Positions 46,056 to 54,788 of a stretch of 64,000 nt of DNA are shown one piece after another. The notes beneath the pieces are model-generated. The model was not told the DNA's origin and did not search any database. It worked only from the letters and a program-made list of their open reading frames with translations. A program made the translations under genes and the position numbers. The stretch comes from Caryophanales bacterium (lineage in GTDB: Bacteria; Bacillota; Bacilli; CAJFEE01). How positions within the stretch are numbered: position 1 is the first letter of the stretch; each line of letters opens with the position of its first letter. The stretch lies in NCBI GenBank assembly GCA_029256085.1, contig JAQSYP010000002.1, positions 62,001-126,000 of the forward strand. Direction: 5' to 3'.

Positions 46056-46781
46056 TTAAATTTTTTCATATTTTTTAAAAAAGCTATTTATATTCAGAAT
46101 CTGCGAATACTTAGTATCATCCATATAGTACTTTATTGAATAATCCTTAATATATTTATCACAAAAGTTCTTTATTAGTGCGTTTTTATACTTTTGATAC
46201 AATGTTAACTTGGCTGACGTATATATTCTAACAGGATAATTAATAGGGCTAATTACTTCATTTTTCAAAAGGTAACTGAAAACTTCATTTTCTTTTAAGT
46301 TATATGCTTCGCTAATTTCTTTTAAGCTCGTTTTAAAGTAAACCCTTTGATTTTCCTCAAGTATAATTGAATCTTTAAGGCTAAAAAGTGGGTCAATACA
46401 TGAAATAGTTCTGAATTTTTTTATCTCATTTGATATTTTATTTATTAGCAATGCTCCTTTACCTTCTGTTAACAAATGGATACTTTGATTTATTATTTCA
46501 CGCTTAATTACATGGTCATAAAGTTTCATAATAAGATTAAAAACCGAATTATTCCCCCAGTAGTTACCAGTTAAGTTGACTGAAAATACTGTATATCCCT
46601 CGTCTAAAAGCATGTTTAATATGTTAAACCTGCCTATACTATCCTCCCAAAACCATGTTTCGCTAGTAACATAATTAGAATTATCACCTATTATCATCAA
46701 TCCAAATCCATTAGGTTTCTCTGGAATATATGTTACACAGTGTTCATTCTCTATCATAAATCTTCTTTTTAAAATACACAT
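46056..46781 (-). CDS. Degenerate alpha/beta-hydrolase-like protein (YjaU position)
   Basis: 241 residues from the ATG at 46781 (AGGA 10 bases upstream); Met9 is an equally possible start. 'GFGLMIIGDNSNY...SETWFWE' and 'IGRFNILNMLLDEGYTVFSVNLTGNYWGN' resemble the start of alpha/beta hydrolases, but the nucleophile elbow GxSxG is absent ('LTEGKGALL' is in its place), so catalysis is doubtful. B. subtilis yjaU, a hydrolase-like gene, lies at the same place before yjaV and fabHA. Confidence 0.6.
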   Translation of the reverse strand: MCILKRRFMIENEHCVTYIPEKPNGFGLMIIGDNSNYVTSETWFWEDSIGRFNILNMLLDEGYTVFSVNLTGNYWGNNSVFNLIMKLYDHVIKREIINQSIHLLTEGKGALLINKISNEIKKFRTISCIDPLFSLKDSIILEENQRVYFKTSLKEISEAYNLKENEVFSYLLKNEVISPINYPVRIYTSAKLTLYQKYKNALIKNFCDKYIKDYSIKYYMDDTKYSQILNINSFFKKYEKI

Positions 46782-46970
46782 AGAATACCATTCCTATAAT
46801 AATCTTCCTTGCTATTCTATGTATGTTGACTTTAAACAGTTTCTAGTAAATTTCTTCATAATAGCAATTTGTGTAAAATTAGTTTTTAAATTTTCAAATT
46901 TATATGTTAAGATAGTGTATATGTGTAAAAAAGTTACTTATCGATTACATACGTTTATAGGGGGTATATT

Positions 46971-47153
46971 ATGCGTATTTTATGGACATTTTTCTGGTCT
47001 TTTTGTCTTGTGCAAATGGTAAATTACATCATTGGTGCTATGGAGGGTATTGAAAACCTTAACTTTCCAGTAGCTTCTGCTCTTAGCATATTTTTCTGTG
47101 TTGTAATTTTAACTATTGGTAAGATTTTACCTAACGATCCTGTTGAACACTAA
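46971..47153 (+). CDS. yjzD: DUF2929 small membrane protein YjzD
   Basis: 60 residues; AGGGGG before the ATG. Two hydrophobic segments: 'RILWTFFWSFCLVQMVNYII' and 'VASALSIFFCVVILTIGKILP'. This pattern is characteristic of DUF2929 (YjzD), found near fabHA in Bacillus. Function unknown. Confidence 0.82.
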   Translation: MRILWTFFWSFCLVQMVNYIIGAMEGIENLNFPVASALSIFFCVVILTIGKILPNDPVEH

Positions 47154-47213
47154 AATCAAAAATTAAAATTAACTTGGCTTTGCCAAGTCCTTTAAAAAGG
47201 AAAAATTAATTTA

Positions 47214-47272
47214 TTACACGAAGCAGAAAACTGCAAGACTCCAGCGGGAACAGCACGAGCCGAAAATCCTTT
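47214..47272. repeat. Fragment of the GC-rich repeat, copy 4 (inverted)
   Basis: 47237-47269 matches the inverse of 11905-11937 in 31 of 33 bases. Confidence 0.75.
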
Positions 47273-47280
47273 CCTTTTAT

Positions 47281-47318
47281 AACAAAAAGGGTGAGATTTG
47301 TCTCACCCTTTTTGTTTT
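47281..47318. terminator. Bidirectional terminator yjzD / yjzC
   Basis: AACAAAAAGGGTGAGA / TCTCACCCTTTTTGTT perfect stem. Confidence 0.88.
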
Positions 47319-47323
47319 TTAAA

Positions 47324-47503
47324 TTATGGTTTTCTTGCATATGTCCAAATTCTATTGTGATTAGATGTTTCAGGGAATCTTTCCCCTGCTTCTAATTTAA
47401 TATTTTTTGGATTTAATACGTTATCTCCTGTTTCACCTATTTCTATATATACTCCATTGTTTGGAGCCTTCTGACCAGGTTTAAATTGATGATTTTGTCC
47501 CAT
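47324..47503 (-). CDS. yjzC: YjzC-family small protein
   Basis: 59 residues from the ATG at 47503 (AAGGGGTGAC upstream). 'GQNHQFKPGQKAPNNGVYIEIGETGD' and 'LEAGERFPETSNHNRIWTYARKP' match the YjzC-like family. Similar short domains occur in many Firmicutes; function unknown. Confidence 0.88.
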   Translation of the reverse strand: MGQNHQFKPGQKAPNNGVYIEIGETGDNVLNPKNIKLEAGERFPETSNHNRIWTYARKP

Positions 47504-47603
47504 AATGTCACCCCTTAAGATTATTTTTTGCATATATCTATAAAAAATTCATTAAACGATATATTATTATTTAATGTATATATAAAAGTAAGGAGAAGAT
47601 TAG

Positions 47604-48416
47604 ATGAATAACAAACATATGATTGCTCTTGATTTAGACGGAACTTTGTTAAATGACGATAAAGTTATTTCATCTAAAACTAAGACAGTACTAGGGAAAT
47701 TAAAAGATGCAGGTCATGAAATAGTTATTGCAACCGGCAGACCAAATAGAGGTAGTATTGGTTACTACAATGAATTGGGGCTTCGAACTCCTAAAATAAA
47801 TTTTAACGGTGCGCTTGTCCACAAGCCTTATAGTACGGACTTTAATGAAGTTCATATGCCTCTAGATATAAATAAAGCCTTAGATTTAATAAAAGATATT
47901 GAAAACATTGGAATAAACAATATAATTACCGAAATTAAAGACCATGTTTTTATATCGAATAAAGATCATTTACACGATCAGCTTGTAAAAATGGGAAATC
48001 CTAAAATACAAGTTGGTCCGATTACACAAAATCTTGGAGATCACCCTACATCTATCCTCGTTAGTTATAGAGAAAATGAATACGGATTAATAAAGAGCTA
48101 TCTTGAAGAAAACCATAGCAGTTGGATAGAGCATCGACATTGGGGTGCACCATTTAATATTATAGAGATTATCAAGACAGGGATTAATAAAGCTTATGGT
48201 CTAGAAATAGTTGCTAAGCATCTCGGGATAGACCACAAAAATATTATTGCCTTCGGAGACGAAGATAATGACTTAGAAATGATTAAATATGCTGGAGTTG
48301 GTGTTGCCATGGGAAATGCAATCTCTGAGTTAAAATCATGCGCAAATATTATTACTAAGTCAAATAATGAAGACGGTATAGCACATGTTCTCGAAGAATT
48401 GTTTCATGGCATTTAA
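47604..48416 (+). CDS. Cof-type HAD-IIB phosphatase
   Basis: 270 residues; TAAGGAGA before the ATG. HAD motifs: DLDGTLLND (residues 9-17), 'VIATGR', Lys in 'IIKTGINKAYGLE' and 'AFGDEDNDLEMIKYAGVGVAMGNA'. The C2B cap sits between motifs II and III. Such enzymes dephosphorylate sugar phosphates, FMN or pyridoxal phosphate; the substrate cannot be told. Confidence 0.92.
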   Translation: MNNKHMIALDLDGTLLNDDKVISSKTKTVLGKLKDAGHEIVIATGRPNRGSIGYYNELGLRTPKINFNGALVHKPYSTDFNEVHMPLDINKALDLIKDIENIGINNIITEIKDHVFISNKDHLHDQLVKMGNPKIQVGPITQNLGDHPTSILVSYRENEYGLIKSYLEENHSSWIEHRHWGAPFNIIEIIKTGINKAYGLEIVAKHLGIDHKNIIAFGDEDNDLEMIKYAGVGVAMGNAISELKSCANIITKSNNEDGIAHVLEELFHGI

Positions 48417-48467
48417 TATAATAACCAAAAGTTTACTTATTTAATTTCAAAAAAATAGCTAACAATA

Positions 48468-48497
48468 AAGAGGACACATTGATTTGTGTCCTCTTTA
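48468..48497 (+). terminator. Terminator after the HAD gene
   Basis: AAAGAGGACACA / TGTGTCCTCTTT perfect stem. Confidence 0.8.
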
Positions 48498-48542
48498 AGT
48501 CAAGGCTCTTGTACTTCTAAAAATATAAAGAGGTGACTGAAC

Positions 48543-48665
48543 ATGGGTAAGAAAAATAAGTCTAAACGCTTTACTAAGCAAGGTAGTGACGCAATAAGTA
48601 AGCACGATGAACGTTTTCCTTACCGTATGACATTAGCAGATGCTGAACGTCTAAGACAGTTTTAA
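48543..48665 (+). CDS. Very small basic protein, 40 residues
   Basis: ATG at 48543 after AGAGGTGAC, stop TAA at 48663. Begins MGKKNKSKRF, Lys-rich, then 'YRMTLADAERLRQF'. It has its own terminator. Resembles the short YfhD/YfhE-type or SASP-like proteins of Bacilli in style, but I cannot assign it. Confidence 0.6.
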   Translation: MGKKNKSKRFTKQGSDAISKHDERFPYRMTLADAERLRQF

Positions 48666-48710
48666 CGTACCTCAGTAGATCATGAGTCAACTTTTATAGA
48701 GCTTTAAATT

Positions 48711-48762
48711 ACCTATGTATTAGACATTTTTGACAAATTGCTAATACATAGGTCTTTTTTAT
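48711..48762. terminator. Bidirectional terminator before the YitT gene
   Basis: ACCTATGTATTAG / CTAATACATAGGT perfect 13-base arms with T run. Confidence 0.83.
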
Positions 48763-48763
48763 T

Positions 48764-49615
48764 CTAGATATATGATTTTCTAAAATTCCCTAATATTTCT
48801 TCTGACTGAACAACATTCACAAACGCTCGGTCATCAATTTTCTTAATAATTTGTCTTAGTTCAAATAATTCATACCTTGTCAAAACAATCATTAACATAT
48901 TCTTATTTTCTTTTGTGTATGCTCCCGTTGCAGGAAGAGTGGTAATACCTCTACCTATCGTGGAATAAATCTCACTCGCAATCTCATCAGGTTTTGTTGT
49001 AACAATAAAAACCGTAACTTTAACATGACGAGTATGGATTGCATCTATTACACGAGAAGAAGCATATAGTGAAATTATCGTATATAAAGACTGACTCCAT
49101 CCATACAATAAACCAGCACAAATTATGATACCTGCGTTAAAAATAAAAATATAAGTTCCTATAGATTTATCTTTTGCCATAGAAATTATTAATGCAATAA
49201 CGTCCATACCACCAGTTGACGCACCTACTTTTAAAGTAATACCTACTCCAATTGCACCAATAATACCACCAAATATTGCATTGATTAAAACATCTGGAGA
49301 CACTTTAACAATTGGAATTACTTCTAAAGCTAAGGTCATTGTCGCAACGCTCATAAAGCTAAAAAAGGTAAACGACTTACCAATTTTTTTCCAGGCTACA
49401 AAAACGATTGGAATGTTAAATAAGAGTAAAAGTAACCCAGTTGACAATGTGATATCAAAATACTCTTTTCCAATTGAATATAGTAGCTGTGCCACACCAG
49501 CAAAGCCACTTGCGTATATTTTCCCTGGTATTAGAAATAAGTTCATCGCAAGTGCATATATAGTTGCACCAGCCATAACAACAATTAACTTTTTGACAAA
49601 CATTTTGTGATCCAT
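48764..49615 (-). CDS. YitT-family membrane protein
   Basis: 283 residues; TAGGAGG before the ATG. Five membrane helices with 'NLFLIPGKIYASGFAGVAQL' and 'GVGITLKVGASTGGMDVIALI', then a cytosolic DUF2179 domain with 'HVKVTVFIVTTKPDEIASEIY' and 'GRGITTLPATGAYTKENKNMLMIVLTRYEL'. Conserved in Bacilli in several copies; transport activity suspected but substrate unknown. Confidence 0.92.
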   Translation of the reverse strand: MDHKMFVKKLIVVMAGATIYALAMNLFLIPGKIYASGFAGVAQLLYSIGKEYFDITLSTGLLLLLFNIPIVFVAWKKIGKSFTFFSFMSVATMTLALEVIPIVKVSPDVLINAIFGGIIGAIGVGITLKVGASTGGMDVIALIISMAKDKSIGTYIFIFNAGIIICAGLLYGWSQSLYTIISLYASSRVIDAIHTRHVKVTVFIVTTKPDEIASEIYSTIGRGITTLPATGAYTKENKNMLMIVLTRYELFELRQIIKKIDDRAFVNVVQSEEILGNFRKSYI

Positions 49616-49708
49616 ATATTGGACCTCCTAAAGTCTATTACATTTACATAAAAGCACTCACAATGGCAAAAAATAATTATGTTTAAACTATTCAAGGAGG
49701 TAAATAAA

Positions 49709-49843
49709 ATGCCACGTACTAGTGATAACGATAAAAAAGCAAAAGATAATAACGCTAAAAACCATGAAAAAAATTTACAACACGAACAAAATCTAAAATC
49801 AGGTGGAAAGAAAACATATTCTAAGGAAGTTGACCATAAGTGA
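49709..49843 (+). CDS. DUF3941 small protein, 44 residues
   Basis: ATG at 49709 with AAGGAGG upstream, stop TGA at 49841. 'SDNDKKAKDNNAKNHEKNLQ' and the end 'GGKKTYSKEVDHK' fit DUF3941, small hydrophilic Bacillaceae proteins. Function unknown. Terminator follows. Confidence 0.75.
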   Translation: MPRTSDNDKKAKDNNAKNHEKNLQHEQNLKSGGKKTYSKEVDHK

Positions 49844-49850
49844 TGTTCAG

Positions 49851-49883
49851 AATAATCGAGCAGGTTGCTCGATTATTTTTTTT
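49851..49883. terminator. Terminator between the DUF3941 gene and cvfB
   Basis: AATAATCGAGCA / TGCTCGATTATT with eight T. Confidence 0.82.
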
Positions 49884-50733
49884 CAATATAATACGTCCAT
49901 CCTTTTTCTTGATAAACTTTACCATCTTTCATTAATGTACCTAGTGCTCTTTTGAATGCAGCCTTACTTATATTAAATCTTTCAGCAATATCTTCAGGTT
50001 GGCTTTTATCTGAGAATGGCATCGCTCCACCTCGATTGTCCATATACTCAAGTATTTTTTGGACATCAGTACTTATTGCCTCTTGTTTTCTCGGTAATAA
50101 AGAGACATTAATTTGCCCGTCTTCCTTGACGTCAATTATTCTTCCAGTAACTTTCTCACCTAATCGAGGTTCAGACAACATCTCTGATTCATGTATAAAT
50201 CCATAGAAACCCTCATCAGTAAAAATATTAACTCCTACTTTTCTATTTCTTACAATTTGGCCATTAACAGTTTTATTAAACATCGTATCAGTTGCTGAAG
50301 ACATATTGTCTATAAAGTAGTTTTCAGTTGCAAGCTTTCCTAATAATTGATTAGACTTTGTAATTTTAATTGTACAACAAAGATAATCTCCCTCGATCGG
50401 CCAAACATCTTCAAATACAGGTAAATCATTTTTTTCAATTAGGACATCTTTTGTTGTTCCGATGTTAACGAAAACTCCAAGTCCTTCTATTACTTTAACT
50501 ACTTCACACCAACCATATGTATTAACTGTTGCTTTAGGTTCAAACATTGTACCGGTAAGTCTACCTTGATGATCTTTATAAACAAAAACATTTACCTCTT
50601 CATCAATGGTCAAACTGTCAGTTGCCTCATTCTTATGTAAAAATACTTCGACACCGTTCTTTCCTAATATGTAGCCTTCTTCAAATGTTCTAATAACTGT
50701 TAAATCTTGAAAGTCAGCTAATAAAATATCCAT
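49873..50733 (-). CDS. cvfB: S1-domain RNA-binding protein CvfB (YitL)
   Basis: 286 residues; the ATG follows GGGAGGTAC. Repeated S1-like OB folds ('GWCEVVKVIEGLGVFVNIGTTKDVLI', 'VNIFTDEGFYGFIHESE') and a C-terminal winged helix ('DIAERFNISKAAFKRALGTLMKDGKVY'). CvfB of Staphylococcus binds RNA and affects virulence gene expression; B. subtilis YitL is the orthologue. Divergent from the YajQ-family gene, like yitL/yitK. Confidence 0.93.
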   Translation of the reverse strand: MDILLADFQDLTVIRTFEEGYILGKNGVEVFLHKNEATDSLTIDEEVNVFVYKDHQGRLTGTMFEPKATVNTYGWCEVVKVIEGLGVFVNIGTTKDVLIEKNDLPVFEDVWPIEGDYLCCTIKITKSNQLLGKLATENYFIDNMSSATDTMFNKTVNGQIVRNRKVGVNIFTDEGFYGFIHESEMLSEPRLGEKVTGRIIDVKEDGQINVSLLPRKQEAISTDVQKILEYMDNRGGAMPFSDKSQPEDIAERFNISKAAFKRALGTLMKDGKVYQEKGWTYYIEKK

Positions 50734-50893
50734 TTAAGTACCTCCCGAATCTATAGTTAAAGCTTAATTAATAATCATCATTAATTAAAAGCATTTCCTA
50801 ACCAAATGCAAATTATATCATAAGTATCTTTAATTTGTTTAACAAAATCATATTTTGTATAATAAGTAACAGAATTAGTAGGAGGTATTTATT

Positions 50894-51385
50894 ATGTCTA
50901 AAGAAAATTCTTTTGATATCGTATCTAAAATTGATTTTATGGAAGTTACTAACGCAGTCAACTTAGCGCTTAAGGAAATTCAAACTCGCTTTGACTTTAA
51001 AGGTAGCAAAAGCGACATTGCAATCGACAAAGAAGAACTCGTTCTTGTCTCAGATAGTGATTTTAAAATGGATCAACTAAAAGATGTGCTAATGAGTAAA
51101 TTAATTAAGCGTTCTGTCCCGATTAAAAATCTTGATTATGGAAAATTAGAGGCCGCATCAGGAAATACTGTACGCCAAAGAGTTAAGCTAGTACAAGGTA
51201 TTGATAAAGAAAATGCGAAAAAAATAAACAATATTATTAAGGACTCTAAACTTAAAGTTAAATCTCAAATTCAGGACGATCAAGTTAGAGTTACAGGAAA
51301 AAATCGTGACGACCTTCAACAAGTAATCGCCGCGATTAGAGGTGCAGACCTACCTATAGAAGTACAATTTATAAACTATCGATAA
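50894..51385 (+). CDS. yitK: YajQ-family nucleotide-binding protein YitK
   Basis: 163 residues; AGGAGG before the ATG. '[24 protein letters not shown]', '[11 protein letters not shown]' and '[38 protein letters not shown]' are the family hallmarks. YajQ proteins bind nucleotides or nucleic acid, some c-di-GMP. Cytosolic. Confidence 0.95.
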   Translation: MSKENSFDIVSKIDFMEVTNAVNLALKEIQTRFDFKGSKSDIAIDKEELVLVSDSDFKMDQLKDVLMSKLIKRSVPIKNLDYGKLEAASGNTVRQRVKLVQGIDKENAKKINNIIKDSKLKVKSQIQDDQVRVTGKNRDDLQQVIAAIRGADLPIEVQFINYR

Positions 51386-51446
51386 ATTTTATATATTTTC
51401 GTTATATTCTGACAATTATTAGTTTTTATTATATAATGCATGTAAA

Positions 51447-51470
51447 GGCTCAGCAACCTGAGTCTTTTTT
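51447..51470 (+). terminator. Terminator after yitK
   Basis: GGCTCAG-CAAC-CTGAGTC stem and six T. It lies between yitK and metA; no S-box riboswitch features were found around it. Confidence 0.7.
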
Positions 51471-51515
51471 CATCTAGATTTCGCATAACGCTTTTTATTT
51501 TCGGGGGTGAAAAAT

Positions 51516-52421
51516 ATGCCAATTATTATTGATAAGAACTTACCTGCTCATGACGTTTTAACAAGTGAAAATATTTTCGTTATGACAGAAGAACGTGCAA
51601 ACACGCAAGATATCCGACCTCTTCGAATATTAATTGTAAATCTAATGCCAACAAAAATAACAACTGAAACTCAACTTTTGAGACTTATAGGTAACACACC
51701 TCTTCAAGTTAATGTTGATTTTCTTTATACAGAGTCACACAGACCAAAGAATGTTTCTGAAGAACACTTAGTTAGTTTCTACAAAACATTTTCTGAAATA
51801 AGAGAAAAAAGATATGATGGCATGATTGTAACGGGCGCACCTGTTGAATCTCTTGATTTTGAACAAGTTAGTTATTGGGAAGAATTAAAGGAAATATTAG
51901 AGTTTAGTAAAACAAACGTTACGTCTAATTTATATATTTGTTGGGGCGCACAGGCTGGAATTTATTATCACTTCGGAATTCAAAAGTATCCTATTGAAAA
52001 AAAGGCATTTGGAGTATTTCAACATGAAACTTTAATTAAAAACTTACCTTTACTTAGAGGATTTGACGATTTATTTTTCGCCCCACACTCACGCTACACT
52101 GAGGTTAAAACCGAGGATATCGCCAATTGTGAAGGACTTACCCTACTTAGTACCTCACCAGAGGTTGGTGTTCATTTAGCAGCAAGTAGTGATGGTAAAC
52201 ATATTTTTCAATTTGGACATAGCGAGTATGATAAAGAAACTCTAAAATCAGAGTACGAACGTGACATTAATAACGGCATTGACATACACGTACCTAAAAA
52301 TTATTTTAGAGATAATGATCCTAATAACGATGTTTTATGTACTTGGAAAAGTCATGGAAACCTATTATTCTATAATTGGCTGAATTATTATGTATACCAG
52401 GAAACTCCATACAACCTATAG
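51516..52421 (+). CDS. metA: Homoserine O-acyltransferase MetA
   Basis: 301 residues from the ATG at 51516 (GGGGGTGA upstream); a GTG three codons earlier overlaps the site. '[32 protein letters not shown]', '[16 protein letters not shown]' (catalytic Cys), 'GVFQH' and '[11 protein letters not shown]' (His-Glu dyad) identify MetA, which in Bacillus acetylates homoserine as the first step of methionine synthesis. Unlike in many Bacilli no SAM riboswitch is visible. Confidence 0.95.
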   Translation: MPIIIDKNLPAHDVLTSENIFVMTEERANTQDIRPLRILIVNLMPTKITTETQLLRLIGNTPLQVNVDFLYTESHRPKNVSEEHLVSFYKTFSEIREKRYDGMIVTGAPVESLDFEQVSYWEELKEILEFSKTNVTSNLYICWGAQAGIYYHFGIQKYPIEKKAFGVFQHETLIKNLPLLRGFDDLFFAPHSRYTEVKTEDIANCEGLTLLSTSPEVGVHLAASSDGKHIFQFGHSEYDKETLKSEYERDINNGIDIHVPKNYFRDNDPNNDVLCTWKSHGNLLFYNWLNYYVYQETPYNL

Positions 52422-52435
52422 AATGGAAGAAATAT

Positions 52436-52891
52436 ATGAGAAGATCTGATAGGGAATTAAGCAATGAATCTACTTATGAAATATTGAGAACTACCAATCA
52501 TGGTGTAGTATCAAGTATTACGCCAGATGGTTTACCCTACGGCGTTCCAGTAAATTACGTATTTGATGGTAAAGATATTTATTTCCATTGTGCTCATGAA
52601 GGCTTAAAAAATGATTGTTTTAATCATAGTAAAGCAGTAAGTTTTTGCGTCATAGAGAACGCTACAGTTTTACCGAATCAATTTTCTACAGCATATACTA
52701 GCGTGATCGTATCAGGAACAATAACACAGATTACTGAGAATGAAATAAAAGAAGAAAAACTTATTCTTTTATGTAAGTCTGTAGGAATTGAAAATGAGGC
52801 AAAAATTAAAAAGTATATGGAACCTTATCTCGAGAAAACTTGTGTTTATAAAATAAACATCACCTCAGCTACAGGTAAAGGTCGTAGTTAA
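52436..52891 (+). CDS. Pyridoxamine 5'-phosphate oxidase-fold protein (NimA-like)
   Basis: 151 residues from the ATG at 52436 (GGAAG upstream), 14 bases after metA. 'LRTTNHGVVSSITPDGLPYGVPVNYVFDGKDIYFHCAHEGLK' is typical of the flavin-binding split barrel of the Nim/PPOX group. These bind FMN or heme; the substrate is unknown. Probably co-transcribed with metA. Confidence 0.87.
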   Translation: MRRSDRELSNESTYEILRTTNHGVVSSITPDGLPYGVPVNYVFDGKDIYFHCAHEGLKNDCFNHSKAVSFCVIENATVLPNQFSTAYTSVIVSGTITQITENEIKEEKLILLCKSVGIENEAKIKKYMEPYLEKTCVYKINITSATGKGRS

Positions 52892-52906
52892 ATATTTTAA
52901 AAATAG

Positions 52907-52942
52907 ATCTTCTGAACATTTTTCGGTTCGGAAGATTTTTTT
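52907..52942 (+). terminator. Terminator after the PPOX gene
   Basis: ATCTTCTGAAC / GTTCGGAAGAT stem (one G-U) with seven T. Confidence 0.83.
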
Positions 52943-52999
52943 ATTTAAAATTTTTAAAAAAATTGTTACCGTTTCCAAACTATTGATACTATAACTACA

Positions 53000-53016
53000 T
53001 GTCACAAAAACTAACA
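53000..53016 (+). promoter_or_regulatory. TnrA/GlnR box 1 upstream of amtB
   Basis: TGTCACAAAAACTAACA, an exact match to TGTNAN7TNACA. Confidence 0.8.
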
Positions 53017-53062
53017 CAAGAAGGTTTTTTTGAGAAAAAAACTCTTGTGTTGTGATCTTTTT
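53013..53062 (+). terminator. Long hairpin between the two TnrA/GlnR boxes
   Basis: Arms AACACAAGA plus GTTTTTTT pair with AAAAAAAC plus TCTTGTGTT (17 pairs with a two-base bulge). GTGATC and seven T follow. Could be a terminator-like attenuator or a relic; its left arm overlaps box 1. Confidence 0.55.
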
Positions 53063-53091
53063 TTGCTTATTATCATATTAATAACATAATA

Positions 53092-53108
53092 CGTTAGAAA
53101 AACTAACA
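53092..53108 (+). promoter_or_regulatory. TnrA/GlnR box 2 upstream of amtB
   Basis: CGTTAGAAAAACTAACA, one mismatch to TGTNAN7TNACA, 92 bases centre to centre from box 1 and 22 bases before the start codon. Confidence 0.7.
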
Positions 53109-53130
53109 CAAACAAAAGGAGAGGGTATTT

Positions 53131-54366
53131 ATGGAAGGTTTCGTTTTAGCTGACGGTGTATTCATTTTTATAGCAACTGTAATGGTTATGCTAATGACAC
53201 CTGGTCTTGCATTATTTTATGGAGGATTAGTAAAAAGCAAGAATATTTTAAGTACAACGATGCACAGTTACACGACGATGATGATCGTATCGGTCCAATG
53301 GATATTAATCGGATACTCTTTAGCCTTTGGACCAGATGTGTTCGGCTTTATTGGTAATTTAGACTGGGCTGGATTAAAAGGAGTTGGTTTTGAACCAAAT
53401 CCTGACTACTCAAGTACATTACCTCACAATTTGTTTATGATGTTTCAATTAATGTTCGCAATCTTAACACCAGCAATTATATCTGGTGCCTACGCTGAAA
53501 GAATGAAATTTTCCGCTTTTATAATCTTTACACTACTTTGGACAACATTTATTTACGATCCAGTTGCTCATTGGGTTTGGGGTGTTGGCGGATGGTTACG
53601 TGAACTTGGAGCTTTAGACTTTGCTGGTGGTAACGTAGTTCACATTACTTCAGGGGTTTCAGGTTTAGTAATAGCGGTAATGTTAGGTAAAAGAAAAGCA
53701 GGTGGTGTTTCTACTCCACATAGTTTACCTTTCACAATTTTAGGTGCTGGACTTTTATGGTTTGGATGGTTTGGTTTTAATGTCGGAAGTGCGCTAACTA
53801 TTAACGAAGTTGCAATGAACGCCTTCGTAACAACTAACACTGCTGCTGCGATGGGATCAATTGGCTGGTTAGCTGTTGAATGGTTTTATACGAAGAAGCC
53901 TACGGTTCTAGGAGCAGTTAGTGGAGCAGTTAGTGGTCTAGTTGCTATAACACCAGCTTGTGGATTCGTTACACCGGTTAGCTCAATTATTATAGGATTT
54001 ATTGGTGGTGTTGTTTGTTATATCGGTGTTTCATATATTAAAAGCAAATTCGATTACGATGATGCTCTAGATGCCTTTGGATTACACGGTATTGGTGGTA
54101 CTTGGGGTGGAATTGCGACGGGAATCTTTGCTTCAACTAAAGTAAATGAAGCTGGTGCTGATGGCTTAATATACGGAAGTATCAGTCTTCTAAATAAGCA
54201 ATTAATTGCAATTGGAGCAACATGGGCATTCTCAATCGTTGGTACTTTCATACTTCTATATATCGTTAAAAAGGTTGTTGGGCTAAGAGTTGATGATGAA
54301 GTTGAGTCTATCGGTCTTGATTTATCAATTCACGGTGAAAAAGCTTACGATAAACCAAGTTTCTAG
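53131..54366 (+). CDS. amtB: Ammonium transporter AmtB/NrgA
   Basis: 411 residues; AAAGGAGAGGG before the ATG. Eleven membrane helices. 'DGVFIFIATVMVMLMTPGLALFYGG', 'YDPVAHWVWGVGGWL', 'DFAGGNVVHITSG' and 'DDALDAFGLHGIGGTWGG' contain the twin pore His and gating residues. Imports ammonium. Forms an operon with the PII gene 16 bases downstream, and the two boxes upstream point to nitrogen-limitation control. Confidence 0.97.
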   Translation: MEGFVLADGVFIFIATVMVMLMTPGLALFYGGLVKSKNILSTTMHSYTTMMIVSVQWILIGYSLAFGPDVFGFIGNLDWAGLKGVGFEPNPDYSSTLPHNLFMMFQLMFAILTPAIISGAYAERMKFSAFIIFTLLWTTFIYDPVAHWVWGVGGWLRELGALDFAGGNVVHITSGVSGLVIAVMLGKRKAGGVSTPHSLPFTILGAGLLWFGWFGFNVGSALTINEVAMNAFVTTNTAAAMGSIGWLAVEWFYTKKPTVLGAVSGAVSGLVAITPACGFVTPVSSIIIGFIGGVVCYIGVSYIKSKFDYDDALDAFGLHGIGGTWGGIATGIFASTKVNEAGADGLIYGSISLLNKQLIAIGATWAFSIVGTFILLYIVKKVVGLRVDDEVESIGLDLSIHGEKAYDKPSF

Positions 54367-54382
54367 AAAGGGGATGGATAAA

Positions 54383-54745
54383 ATGTCAGAAATTTTAACA
54401 AAAATAGAAATCATTACGCGTCCAGATAAATTTGATGAACTAAAAGGCGAATTAACAAAAGTTGGAATTACAGGAATGACAGTTTCTAACGTCTTAGGTG
54501 CAGGTATGTCAAAAGGTACTACTGAAGTCTATCGTGGCAAGTCTGTCCCAATGGATCTAACACATAAAATTAAAATTGAAATTGTAGTTTGTGATGTCCC
54601 TGTGAAGACTGTTGTAGATACGGTAAAAAAAGTATGCCAAACCGGACGTTATGGTGACGGTAAAATCTTTACTTACGAATTGAGTAACGCTATTAAAGTT
54701 CGAACTGGAGAAGAAGGTCGAGATGCCCTTCAATATGATAATTAA
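54383..54745 (+). CDS. glnK: PII signal protein GlnK/NrgB
   Basis: 120 residues from the ATG at 54383 (AAGGGG upstream); the open frame reaches back into amtB and is not used. 'KIEIITRPDKFDELKGELTKVGITGMTVSNV', T-loop 'TEVYRGKSVPMDL' and 'TGRYGDGKIFTYELSNAIKVRTGEEGRDAL' identify PII. In Bacillus it binds AmtB and, through it, helps sequester TnrA. Confidence 0.95.
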   Translation: MSEILTKIEIITRPDKFDELKGELTKVGITGMTVSNVLGAGMSKGTTEVYRGKSVPMDLTHKIKIEIVVCDVPVKTVVDTVKKVCQTGRYGDGKIFTYELSNAIKVRTGEEGRDALQYDN

Positions 54746-54755
54746 TACAGAATTA

Positions 54756-54788
54756 AACTCAGGTATATTAAGCACCTGAGTTTTTTTG
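54756..54788. terminator. Terminator between glnK and the NHEJ polymerase gene
   Basis: AAACTCAGGT / ACCTGAGTTT stem with seven T. Confidence 0.85.

Noticed and set aside
46819-47022. 67-codon plus frame overlapping yjzD
   Set aside because: Overlaps the yjzD start region in another frame and lacks a ribosome binding site.
51386-51515. SAM riboswitch before metA
   Set aside because: Only 130 bases with a simple terminator; none of the conserved S-box sequence is present.
52376-52435. Longer PPOX-fold protein overlapping metA
   Set aside because: The extension is out-of-frame metA sequence; the ATG at 52436 with GGAAG fits the family start.
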